From: Acidimicrobiales bacterium
Lineage (GTDB): Bacteria > Actinomycetota > Acidimicrobiia > Acidimicrobiales > Palsa-688
Length of the DNA: 52,912 nucleotides
Reading direction: 5' to 3'
Assembly (NCBI GenBank): GCA_035533095.1
Contig: DATLUM010000100.1
Coordinates: forward strand, 1 to 52,912
Positions 39,133 to 45,859 of this stretch are shown here, one piece after another; within the stretch, counting starts at the first letter, position 1; each line of letters begins with the position of its first letter. The notes under the pieces were generated by a model that was not told the origin of the DNA, searched no databases, and saw nothing but the letters and a program-made list of their open reading frames with translations. A program made the position numbers and the translations under genes.

Positions 39133-39896
39133 GCCGGCGGCTCGCGGAGCGACTCCGGATAAAGGCGCGGGTCGCCGGGATGTATCCCCGCGCGTGCCAG
39201 GGCTCGGTCGACTTCTGCGTCGCGTTCCCTGTCTGCACCCGACCTCGGCCGGGTGGTCCCGTCGGCGACGGCATTGGCCACGAGAGTCCGGACCTGATCC
39301 CATCCAGCAGCAACGCCCTCGCCCATCACCTTGCTCGCAGGGCCAGAGACGTACACGAAGTACGGCGCGTACGGAACGTCGTAGTGCTCCCAGGCCTCGC
39401 CCGACATCACGACCGGCACCTGGCCTGCGAGCGCTGTGAGAGCTGCCGGTGATTCTGCTTCGGCGCCACGGGTCACGACCACGAGGCGCGCTCCTCCGGG
39501 CACGTCGGGCACCTCGGTCCTGAAGGCGTCCCAGAAGGTCCGGCACGTGGTGCAACCGGAGGTCAGGAATGCGAGGAGGGTGTCGTGATCCACGCCGGTT
39601 ACGGCGATGCTCAGGGAATCTCCCGTCGGCGTCGAGCCGGTCAGGTCGATCAGGTCGCTGACCTGCGGTCTGGCAGGGGTCGGCCTGAGACCGACCGGAA
39701 CTGCGCGCCCTCTCCCCGCGGACTGCGGGTCCATGTCGGCGCCCATGTGGTGGAGGACTCTCAGCACTTCCGCATGGGCGCGCAGGAGCCCCGCGACGAG
39801 CAGTGCAAGCAGCGCTACCGCGACCGCAAGGCCGACCACGAGGGCGGTCACAGCACCGCGGGTGCGCCGGCCGGACCCCCCACGGGGTCGTCGCAC
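39129..39896 (-). CDS. Membrane-anchored thioredoxin-like protein (MauD/TlpA-like)
   Basis: A 255-residue protein starting at GTG 39896. An N-terminal membrane helix (GAVTALVVGLAVAVALLALLVAGLL) is followed by a thioredoxin-fold domain with the redox pair in FLTSGCTTCRTFWDAF, then VVVTRGAEAES and VPYAPYFVYVSGP with the cis-Pro region. MauD-type proteins guide disulfide bonds in the exported Cys-rich light chain. As first gene of the operon it fits that job for the MauA-like product. Confidence 0.78.
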   Translation of the reverse strand: MRRPRGGSGRRTRGAVTALVVGLAVAVALLALLVAGLLRAHAEVLRVLHHMGADMDPQSAGRGRAVPVGLRPTPARPQVSDLIDLTGSTPTGDSLSIAVTGVDHDTLLAFLTSGCTTCRTFWDAFRTEVPDVPGGARLVVVTRGAEAESPAALTALAGQVPVVMSGEAWEHYDVPYAPYFVYVSGPASKVMGEGVAAGWDQVRTLVANAVADGTTRPRSGADRERDAEVDRALARAGIHPGDPRLYPESLREPPA

Positions 39897-39964
39897 GCCA
39901 TGCCCTATTGATAGCGCGCTTCGGCGTCGCTCTCCACAACAGTCCGGCGCGGGATCAACCCGTC

Positions 39965-39970
39965 TAGGGT
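39965..39970 (+). promoter_or_regulatory. -10 element of the EthD gene (leaderless)
   Basis: TAGGGT lies six bases before ATG 39977, so transcription should begin at the start codon. There is no Shine-Dalgarno sequence and no obvious -35. Confidence 0.4.
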
Positions 39971-39976
39971 TGGCCC

Positions 39977-40291
39977 ATGATCAAGCTGATCGTCCTGTAC
40001 GGGACGCCCACGGACCCCGCAGCCTTCGACGAGTACTACAAGAGCACCCACATTCCCCTCGCCGAGAAGATCCCGGGGGTCCGCCGCATCGAGGTCGCGA
40101 AGATGGCCTCGCTCGACGGCTCCACGCCCCAATTCCACCTTCAGGCCGAGCTGTACTTCGACGATCAGGCTGCGCTCATGTCCGCCCTCGGTACCCCGGA
40201 GGGGGCGGCCGCCGGCGCCGACGTCGCCAACTTCGCCACGGGTGGTGCGACCATGCTCGTCGGCGATGTCATGGAAGAGGCCGGTCTCTAA
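39977..40291 (+). CDS. EthD-family protein
   Basis: A 104-residue dimeric-barrel protein with the EthD hallmark KLIVLYGTPTDPAAFDEYY and HIPLAEKIPGVRRIE, normal in length. EthD-like proteins accompany oxygenases and hydrolases in ether or aromatic degradation, with mostly unknown biochemical roles. The next gene starts 9 bp downstream, suggesting an operon with the VOC protein. Confidence 0.9.
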   Translation: MIKLIVLYGTPTDPAAFDEYYKSTHIPLAEKIPGVRRIEVAKMASLDGSTPQFHLQAELYFDDQAALMSALGTPEGAAAGADVANFATGGATMLVGDVMEEAGL

Positions 40292-40300
40292 GGCAGCCGG

Positions 40301-40672
40301 ATGCAGCCGCTCGGCGTCCACCACGTGTCGATCAACGTCGAGGATGTGGACAAAGCGCTCATGTTCTACACGGAGGTGCTGGGCCTGACGGTGCGGGACG
40401 ACCGCCCGGACTTCGGCTTCCCCGGCGCCTGGCTGGACGCCGGTGGGCAGCAGGTCCACTTGATCGGTGCACCGGCGCCGCCCGCGAAGGGGCAGCATTT
40501 CGCGGTCCGCGTCGACGACCTGCCTGCGGTTGTCGAGGAGCTGCGCGGTCGGGGCGTGCAGATCAGCGACGCCATGGCGGTCGGCCGGAGCCTCCAGGCG
40601 TTTCTGAGCGATCCGTCGGGCAACCAGGTGGAGCTGCACCAGATCGGCGGCGCGGGCCCCGCCGGCGTCTAG
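40301..40672 (+). CDS. VOC-family (glyoxalase/dioxygenase-like) protein
   Basis: A 123-residue single-domain VOC protein with a metal-ligand-like start (VHHVSINVEDVDKALMFYTE), central QQVHLIGAPAP and AVRVDDLPAVVEEL, and C-terminal FLSDPSGNQVELHQ that supplies the Glu ligand. The two half-domains are typical of glyoxalase I-like enzymes and epimerases; the reaction is not assigned. Co-directional with EthD. Confidence 0.9.
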   Translation: MQPLGVHHVSINVEDVDKALMFYTEVLGLTVRDDRPDFGFPGAWLDAGGQQVHLIGAPAPPAKGQHFAVRVDDLPAVVEELRGRGVQISDAMAVGRSLQAFLSDPSGNQVELHQIGGAGPAGV

Positions 40673-40725
40673 CGTTCGGATCCGGCAGGACGATGGCTCG
40701 CGTTAGGAGTCATTCCAGCACGGGT

Positions 40726-40731
40726 TAACGT
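40726..40731 (+). promoter_or_regulatory. -10-like element before the alpha/beta-hydrolase gene
   Basis: TAACGT lies ten bases before ATG 40742. Together with TACCAT and TAGGGT before two neighbouring genes it fits a short-leader or leaderless pattern. Confidence 0.3.
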
Positions 40732-40741
40732 TCGTGGCACC

Positions 40742-41743
40742 ATGCCAGCCAAGAAGATCAGGGGTGCCCTGCTCCTGGGCGCCGCGGCGGCCGCCGGCGC
40801 CGCGGCCGTTGGCCTAGCTGTGCACCGCACGGTGGAGACGATGAAGTCGAGAACCGACCCGGAGATCGACCCGCTCCTGGATCTCCCGGCCGACGTGAGC
40901 CATCGCTACATCCCGGCTCAGGACGGTGGCTCGCTCCACGTCATTGAGAGAGGGAGCGGCAGGCCTCTCCTTCTCATCCACGGCGTGACCCTCCAGGCGG
41001 GAGTGTGGAGTCCCCAGTTCCACTTGATGGCAGACCGGTACCGGGTGCTCGCCATGGATGTGCGCGGGCACGGGAAGTCCGTCGCCGGGAGCGATGGGTT
41101 CGGCCGCACGGTGGCCGCTCGGGACGTGGCCACGGTGCTCGACCACCTAGACCTGCGGGACGTGATCATCGTCGGTCATTCAATGGGCGGGATGATCACG
41201 ATGGAGTTCGCCGGCGATTTCCCCGACGAGCTCGGAGATCGCGTCGCGGGTCTGGTGTTCATGGACACCGCCGCGCATCAGATCCTCCCCAGGGCGGTGC
41301 TCCCAGTCGCCAAGCTCCTCGGCAGGCAGGTGCACACCCGTTTCAGCGCGGGCAAGGCTGTTCCCGAACGCAGCTTCGGAGACGACGACGTGTCCTGGCT
41401 GATGACCCGGGTGGCGTTCGGCCGTAATCCCTCTGCGAAGGCAATCGCGCAGGTCCGCGGGTATCTGGAGGACGTTCCGCAGTCCACATCGCTCCCCTCG
41501 TGGGTCGACCTCCTCGACCACGACGCCCGGGACGCCTTGAGGGCGACGAAGACCCCGTCGTTGGTCCTGGTGGGGTCGCGCGATCTGCTGACACCGGTGT
41601 ATGCAGCCAAGCGGATCGCATCTTTCCTTCCTGACGCCCGCTTCGAGGTTCTCGAAGGTGCCGGTCACCAGCTCATGCAGGAGCGACCATACGAAGTGGC
41701 TCGGCTTCTCGACGAGTTCGCGTCACAGACATCCGCCGGCTGA
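40742..41743 (+). CDS. Alpha/beta-hydrolase with N-terminal hydrophobic helix
   Basis: A 333-residue hydrolase. An N-terminal Ala-rich membrane or signal helix (LLLGAAAAAGAAAVGLAV) precedes a complete fold: oxyanion region LLIHGVTLQAGVWSP, VLAMDVRGHGKSV, nucleophile elbow GHSMGG, acid in GSRDLLTPV and the His in LEGAGHQLMQERP. It is likely an esterase or C-C/epoxide hydrolase-like enzyme facing the envelope. It may belong functionally with the EthD and VOC genes upstream. Confidence 0.9.
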   Translation: MPAKKIRGALLLGAAAAAGAAAVGLAVHRTVETMKSRTDPEIDPLLDLPADVSHRYIPAQDGGSLHVIERGSGRPLLLIHGVTLQAGVWSPQFHLMADRYRVLAMDVRGHGKSVAGSDGFGRTVAARDVATVLDHLDLRDVIIVGHSMGGMITMEFAGDFPDELGDRVAGLVFMDTAAHQILPRAVLPVAKLLGRQVHTRFSAGKAVPERSFGDDDVSWLMTRVAFGRNPSAKAIAQVRGYLEDVPQSTSLPSWVDLLDHDARDALRATKTPSLVLVGSRDLLTPVYAAKRIASFLPDARFEVLEGAGHQLMQERPYEVARLLDEFASQTSAG

Positions 41744-41853
41744 CGGAGGTCGCTGAGCCAGCTGATCAGTACGCAGTCTCCTCGTCGTCTCAGCCGTTGT
41801 CTCCGGTCGGGTGTCGCCTCCAGGTGCCCGGGCTGTGGCCGTGTCGGGGGGAG

Positions 41854-42528
41854 TCAGTGTCTGCGCAGCCATCGAAGCGTTTCGCGGTCTCCGAGCAGTT
41901 CGAGGCGGTGCCACAGCACCGGGTTGTCGCTGCTCTGGCTGGTATGGCAGGCGATAGCGCGGCTCTGCGCGTCACGATCAACTGTCAGGGTCAGGTCGAC
42001 CTCGTGTGTGTCTCTGCCGGCGAAGGTGGTGCCGTGCTCGGCATTGAGGGTCTCGGCGACCTGGCGGGCCAGGCTCCACGCCAGGACCGGCAGGTCGGGG
42101 GCACCGACGAGAGCGGCCTGGGTGGCCCGGCGGTGATCAGGGTGGCCGGTCACGCCGTCGTCGTCGAAGACCAGCAACAGCTCGGCCGCGACTTCTCGGG
42201 CCATCTGGTGGACCTCGCTGGCGAGTTGATCGAGGGGTGTTTCCGCCAGAGCTCCGTCGGGGTGATCGAGGAGTCTCACGCGCCGGATACCCAGGGCCGC
42301 CGCGGCTTCGGTGAGCTCTTGGCGGCGGATCTCGCCCAACGCCTCCGCGGAGAGGCCGAGGGTGGATGCTTCTCCGTGGGTGAAGCACAACAGAGAGAGC
42401 TCGGTTCCCCGGGTGGCGAAGTGATCCATGACGGCACCCAAGCCGAAGGTCTCGTCGTCGGGATGTGCGCAAACCGCCAGTACCGCCGACGCGGCGGGCA
42501 GGACTTCGCGGCTTGGCCCGGCTGGCAT
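41854..42528 (-). CDS. PIG-L family deacetylase (BshB/MshB-like)
   Basis: A 224-residue zinc deacetylase with the diagnostic AHPDDE motif (H22, D24, D25) and the second metal motif GHPDHRRA, normal in length for the family. Members remove acetyl groups from GlcNAc conjugates, including in mycothiol (MshB) and bacillithiol (BshB) synthesis and in Mca-type detoxification. It is the last gene of a minus-strand operon with thioredoxin and a thiol-type CsoR regulator, which favours a low-molecular-weight thiol role by context. It starts 3 bp after the 43-aa ORF. Confidence 0.9.
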   Translation of the reverse strand: MPAGPSREVLPAASAVLAVCAHPDDETFGLGAVMDHFATRGTELSLLCFTHGEASTLGLSAEALGEIRRQELTEAAAALGIRRVRLLDHPDGALAETPLDQLASEVHQMAREVAAELLLVFDDDGVTGHPDHRRATQAALVGAPDLPVLAWSLARQVAETLNAEHGTTFAGRDTHEVDLTLTVDRDAQSRAIACHTSQSSDNPVLWHRLELLGDRETLRWLRRH

Positions 42529-42531
42529 TGG

Positions 42532-42663
42532 TCAGGCTCGCAGCTGGGTGACGGCCTTTTCCAAGGCGGTGGCGGCCTCTTCGGCGATGGCCTGCAGCTC
42601 GCCTTGTCTGGCGCTCTCTGCTTCGTCCATCGCAAGCCCGACCGTGCTCTCGATGGCATCCAT
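42532..42663 (-). CDS. 43-aa acidic helical protein between csoR-like and PIG-L genes
   Basis: ATG 42663 is preceded by GAAGGAGGAG, an excellent ribosome-binding site. The product (MDAIESTVGLAMDEAESARQ, then helix to VTQLRA) is probably one amphipathic helix. Spacing of 28 bp from the regulator and 3 bp to the deacetylase argues it is real. No family is recognised. Confidence 0.55.
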   Translation of the reverse strand: MDAIESTVGLAMDEAESARQGELQAIAEEAATALEKAVTQLRA

Positions 42664-42691
42664 GGCTCCTCCTTCGCGTCCGTTCCTGGTC

Positions 42692-42961
42692 TCAGGCCAG
42701 GCGCATGAACATCTTTTGCACCGAGTCAACGCCGTAGCCCTCGGCCTCGGCTTGTTCGGGTTTCTCCAGGCAGTAGAGCATCCCGGCGGCCACCAGTCGG
42801 AAGCCGGCCTGTTCGAGGGCTTTGGTAGCAGCCGAGATCTGGGCGACAACCTCTTTACAGTCGCGGCCTTCTTCGAGCATCCGCTCAACGCCTTGGACCT
42901 GGCCGGCTACTCGCCGCAGACGCTTTCGGACTTCTTCGGTTACCTCGTCAGGAAGCTGCAC
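42692..42961 (-). CDS. CsoR/CstR-family thiol-type repressor lacking the copper histidine
   Basis: An 89-residue all-helical DUF156 repressor starting at GTG 42961 with GGAGGAA upstream, overlapping the thioredoxin gene by 14 bp. The family core RRVAGQVQGVERMLEEGRDC contains Cys35, and Cys64 (GMLYC) lies 29 residues on, the CsoR spacing. The residue four before Cys64 is Gly60 where copper-sensing CsoR has His, so the metal triad is incomplete. Two-Cys, no-His members such as CstR sense persulfide. It probably binds the TACCCC-GG-GGGGTA palindromes at 43,369 and 43,971. Confidence 0.9.
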   Translation of the reverse strand: MQLPDEVTEEVRKRLRRVAGQVQGVERMLEEGRDCKEVVAQISAATKALEQAGFRLVAAGMLYCLEKPEQAEAEGYGVDSVQKMFMRLA

Positions 42962-43319
42962 GGGCGTGTTCCTCCACGTCGTGGCGAACCTCGTCCATGT
43001 CGAGATCTTTGATCTTGGTGATCAACTCCTCCAACGCGGACGCCGGCAGCGCCCCGGGCTGGGAGTAGATCAGGATCTGGTCTCTGAAAGCCATCAGGGT
43101 CGGGATGGACATGATCTGGAACCCAGCGGCCAACTCGAACTCGGCCTCGGTGTCCACCTTGGCGAACACCACATCACTATGGCGCTCAGAGGCCGCCTCG
43201 AAGATCGGGGAGAATACCCGGCATGGGCCGCACCAGCTGGCCCAGAAGTCCACCAATACCACCTCGTTCGAGTTGATCGTGTCCTCGAAGTTGTCCTTGG
43301 TCAGCGCCACTGTGGCCAC
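42948..43319 (-). CDS. trxA: Thioredoxin
   Basis: Starting at GTG 43319, six bases after GAGGAG, gives 123 residues. The active site is WCGPC (Cys30, Cys33) in VDFWASWCGPCRVFSP, with FAKVDTEAEFELA and the cis-Pro loop IMSIPTLMAF. It reduces protein disulfides or persulfides in the cytoplasm. It is the first gene of the operon controlled by the upstream palindrome and precedes its probable regulator. Confidence 0.93.
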   Translation of the reverse strand: MATVALTKDNFEDTINSNEVVLVDFWASWCGPCRVFSPIFEAASERHSDVVFAKVDTEAEFELAAGFQIMSIPTLMAFRDQILIYSQPGALPASALEELITKIKDLDMDEVRHDVEEHARAAS

Positions 43320-43368
43320 AGCTATCTCCTCGTTTCCGCCGGCGGTCGCCGGCAGTACGTATAACCCC

Positions 43369-43384
43369 ATACCCCGGGGGGTAT
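43369..43384. promoter_or_regulatory. CsoR-type operator upstream of trxA
   Basis: ATACCCCGGGGGGTAT is a perfect 16-bp palindrome 50 bp before the thioredoxin start. On the minus strand GGGGTATGGG places a likely -10 at its edge, so repressor binding would block the promoter. CsoR-family operators have this G/C-tract palindromic form. Confidence 0.8.
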
Positions 43385-43437
43385 TCCTGGTGAACGGTGT
43401 GTGGCTATCGACGAGCGACACACCGGGATTGGCGGCG

Positions 43438-43944
43438 TCAGGTTGACGGTATCTGGGTGCGGGCAACGGGATGGGCGCTGCCGGCAACGTTCACCTCGAC
43501 GGGTATTCCGCCCCTCACGCTGGCCGTCACGACACAGAAGTCTTCGAACAGCTCGAGGCAGCGGCCCATGCGCGGCCGGTCGGCCTCAGCGACGTCGAGA
43601 TCGATGGTCACCGCCAACCCTGCGACCCGCAGCCGGCCCCGCTCGTTGCGCTCGGTGCGGCCGGTAACGGTGGTATGCACTCCCGACACCGGGATCCGGG
43701 CCCGGTTCAAGCAGTAAAGGGCGCTGGCGCTCAGGCAGTGGCCGACGGCGGCAGCAAGCAGGCGGGAGGCGTTCGGTCCCGCCGCTTCGCCCAGGGGCGG
43801 TGGCTCGTCGACGACCAACGGCTCGGTGTCGGCCAGACCAAAGTCCACACCGAAACGGTAGAGGTCCTGCTGATCAAGACGAACTTCGAAGGTCGAGGCG
43901 GTGGGATCTTCCACGGCGGACACGGCAGACCTCCTCGATGGCAT
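43438..43944 (-). CDS. OsmC-family peroxiredoxin-like protein
   Basis: A 168-residue protein starting at ATG 43944 with GAGGG nine bases upstream; ATG 43953 is an alternative. OsmC features are GPNASRLLAAAVGHCLSAS (Cys70), CLELFEDFCVVTASVRGG (Cys137) and VSGVHTTVTG. The two catalytic Cys reduce organic hydroperoxides, and some members act on persulfides. It has its own copy of the CsoR-type palindrome 27 bp upstream, linking it to the trxA operon on the same strand. Confidence 0.88.
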   Translation of the reverse strand: MPSRRSAVSAVEDPTASTFEVRLDQQDLYRFGVDFGLADTEPLVVDEPPPLGEAAGPNASRLLAAAVGHCLSASALYCLNRARIPVSGVHTTVTGRTERNERGRLRVAGLAVTIDLDVAEADRPRMGRCLELFEDFCVVTASVRGGIPVEVNVAGSAHPVARTQIPST

Positions 43945-43970
43945 CGGCGTCATCCCTCGACAACGACCTC

Positions 43971-43984
43971 TACCCCGGGGGGTA
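43971..43984. promoter_or_regulatory. CsoR-type operator upstream of the OsmC gene
   Basis: TACCCCGGGGGGTA, a perfect 14-bp palindrome, extends into TTCC exactly as the site at 43,369 does. It lies between the OsmC gene and the divergent FAD operon, 172 bp before the latter's first ATG, so it could affect both. Confidence 0.8.
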
Positions 43985-44155
43985 TTCCATGCGCTGGCTT
44001 CGTGGTCCGCGACGGCGAGCGGCAGAGGGGTGCATCGCGGCCAATATGTGACCAATGGCCCTAGTGACTTAACGCTGTTAGCAGAAGGCTCTTCCGTACA
44101 CAGCAAGTGACGTATCCACCGCCAGCGGCGTATAGCCGCAAGGGAGGAGGGGGCG

Positions 44156-45859
44156 ATGCGGGAGGAAACCTTCGACATCGTGATCGTGGGAGGCGGGCAC
44201 AACGGATCCACCATTGCCGCCTATCTGGCCAAGTCCGGGCTGTCGGTGGCGGTGTGCGAGGCCCGGCCGGAGTGCGGCGGGGGCCAGGAGAACACCGAGC
44301 CGAGGCCCGGCTTCCGCATCGACCCCCACGCCACCTACCTGTATGGCGGCGCGGCCCCCGGTTTCGACCAGCTGGAGCTGTGGAAGTACGGGATGCGGAT
44401 GGTCTACTACCCCTCGATGTCGGGGGTGGTGACCCTGGACGGGGTGGCCGCCAACATGGGCAGCCGCTGGCGCCCCGACATCCTGGAGGAGACGGCGCGC
44501 CGCTACTTCCCCGGGCAGGCCGGCGGCGGCTTACTCGAGGCACTGCCGGGGCCGGCCATGCGGGAGTTGCTGCGGGCCATGTTCTGGACCCCGCCGCATC
44601 CGCGCCAGCAGGAGATGGACGAGGCCGACCTGCCGTGGTGGCAGGTGTTCCGGAAGTACCTACCGGATCTGTGGAGCCCCCAACTCCTCGACATGAGCTA
44701 CACCGAGTTCCTGGAGGAGTTCGTCCCGTGGGAGCCGGCCCGCGTGGTCAGCGCGATGGGTGCCTGGTACTGCGGGGCGCATCCCAACTGGGACGGCATG
44801 ATGCTGCCCTCCCTCGGGGGGACGATGCTGTTCGCCTACTCGGGGGGCTCGCCGCGCGGCGGGATGCACACCTACGCCCACGCCATCATCCGCTGCGCCA
44901 TTGCCAACGGCGCCCGGATCCTGACCAACTCCCCGGTGGAGGAGATAATCGTCAGTGACGGGCGGGCGGTCGGCGTCCGGCTGGCCGCCGACGCTTCGTT
45001 CCCGGAGAAGACGATCAGGGCCCGCAAGGCGGTGATCTCCGGGGCCGACGTGAAGCAGACCTTCTTGCGGCTCGTGGGCACGAGGCACATGGATGCCGGT
45101 TTCGCCCAGCGCATCTCCGACGTGTCGCTCAAGGGCGGGAGCCTCTTCGTGATGTCGGTCATCTGCCGGGAGCTGCCGAAGTACCACGGCCGGGATGACG
45201 CCTTCCCAGAGGAGATATACCCGTCGTGCGTGGTCGGCCCGGCCGACTCGATGGAGTACTTCCAGGCGCAGACCCGTGACGCCTACTCGTACAAGCGGCT
45301 GCCGGCCAAGCTGACGCCGGAGCACCTCACGATGATGATCTGCTCGCACGACCAGTACGACCCCACCCGCACGGTAGAGGGATACCACGTGCTGTCGCCG
45401 ATCTACCTCGAATGCCCGCCCCCCCAGTACGACGTGGACGGACCCGAGGGATACAACCGGCGCAAGCAGGAGATCGTCGACGCAGCGCTGGCCCTCCTCG
45501 AACGCATGGCCCCCAACATGCATTCGGACAACATCGTCGACGTCTTCGTCAACACGCCCTACGACTCGGAGTTCCGCAACGCCGGCATGTCGGGCGGCAA
45601 CTGGTACGGGGCTCGGCACTCCGCCGACCAGTGGTTCGGCACCCGCCCCATTCCGGAGCTGGCCCGCTACCGCACCCCGATAGACGGCCTCTACATGTGC
45701 AGCCAGAGCATGCACCCGGGGGGCCTCTGCCTGATGGCAGTGCCGTACAACCTGATGCACATCCTCATCGAGGACGGTGTGGTCGAGCCGGCCAGCTGGT
45801 GGTACCCGTCGGAGTGGTACGTGCCCGAGACCGGGCGCCGAGCGGCGGGAGCGGCGTGA
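44156..45859 (+). CDS. CrtI/PYROXD2-like FAD-dependent oxidoreductase 1
   Basis: A 567-residue flavoprotein starting at ATG 44156 after GGGAGGAGG. The N-terminal FAD-binding motif is IVIVGGGHNGSTIAAYLAKS with EARPECGGGQ, and the C-terminal FAD segment is GLYMCSQSMHPGGLCLMA. This is the COG1233 family (phytoene desaturase, carotenoid isomerase, PYROXD2), which oxidises or isomerises hydrophobic polyenes or saturated bonds. It is first in an operon of four such paralogues and overlaps the second by one base (TGATG). The substrate is unknown. Confidence 0.85.
   Translation: MREETFDIVIVGGGHNGSTIAAYLAKSGLSVAVCEARPECGGGQENTEPRPGFRIDPHATYLYGGAAPGFDQLELWKYGMRMVYYPSMSGVVTLDGVAANMGSRWRPDILEETARRYFPGQAGGGLLEALPGPAMRELLRAMFWTPPHPRQQEMDEADLPWWQVFRKYLPDLWSPQLLDMSYTEFLEEFVPWEPARVVSAMGAWYCGAHPNWDGMMLPSLGGTMLFAYSGGSPRGGMHTYAHAIIRCAIANGARILTNSPVEEIIVSDGRAVGVRLAADASFPEKTIRARKAVISGADVKQTFLRLVGTRHMDAGFAQRISDVSLKGGSLFVMSVICRELPKYHGRDDAFPEEIYPSCVVGPADSMEYFQAQTRDAYSYKRLPAKLTPEHLTMMICSHDQYDPTRTVEGYHVLSPIYLECPPPQYDVDGPEGYNRRKQEIVDAALALLERMAPNMHSDNIVDVFVNTPYDSEFRNAGMSGGNWYGARHSADQWFGTRPIPELARYRTPIDGLYMCSQSMHPGGLCLMAVPYNLMHILIEDGVVEPASWWYPSEWYVPETGRRAAGAA

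Noticed and set aside
42692-42961. Calling the repressor a copper-sensing CsoR
   Set aside because: The His of the Cys-His-Cys copper site is Gly60, and no copper transport genes are nearby.
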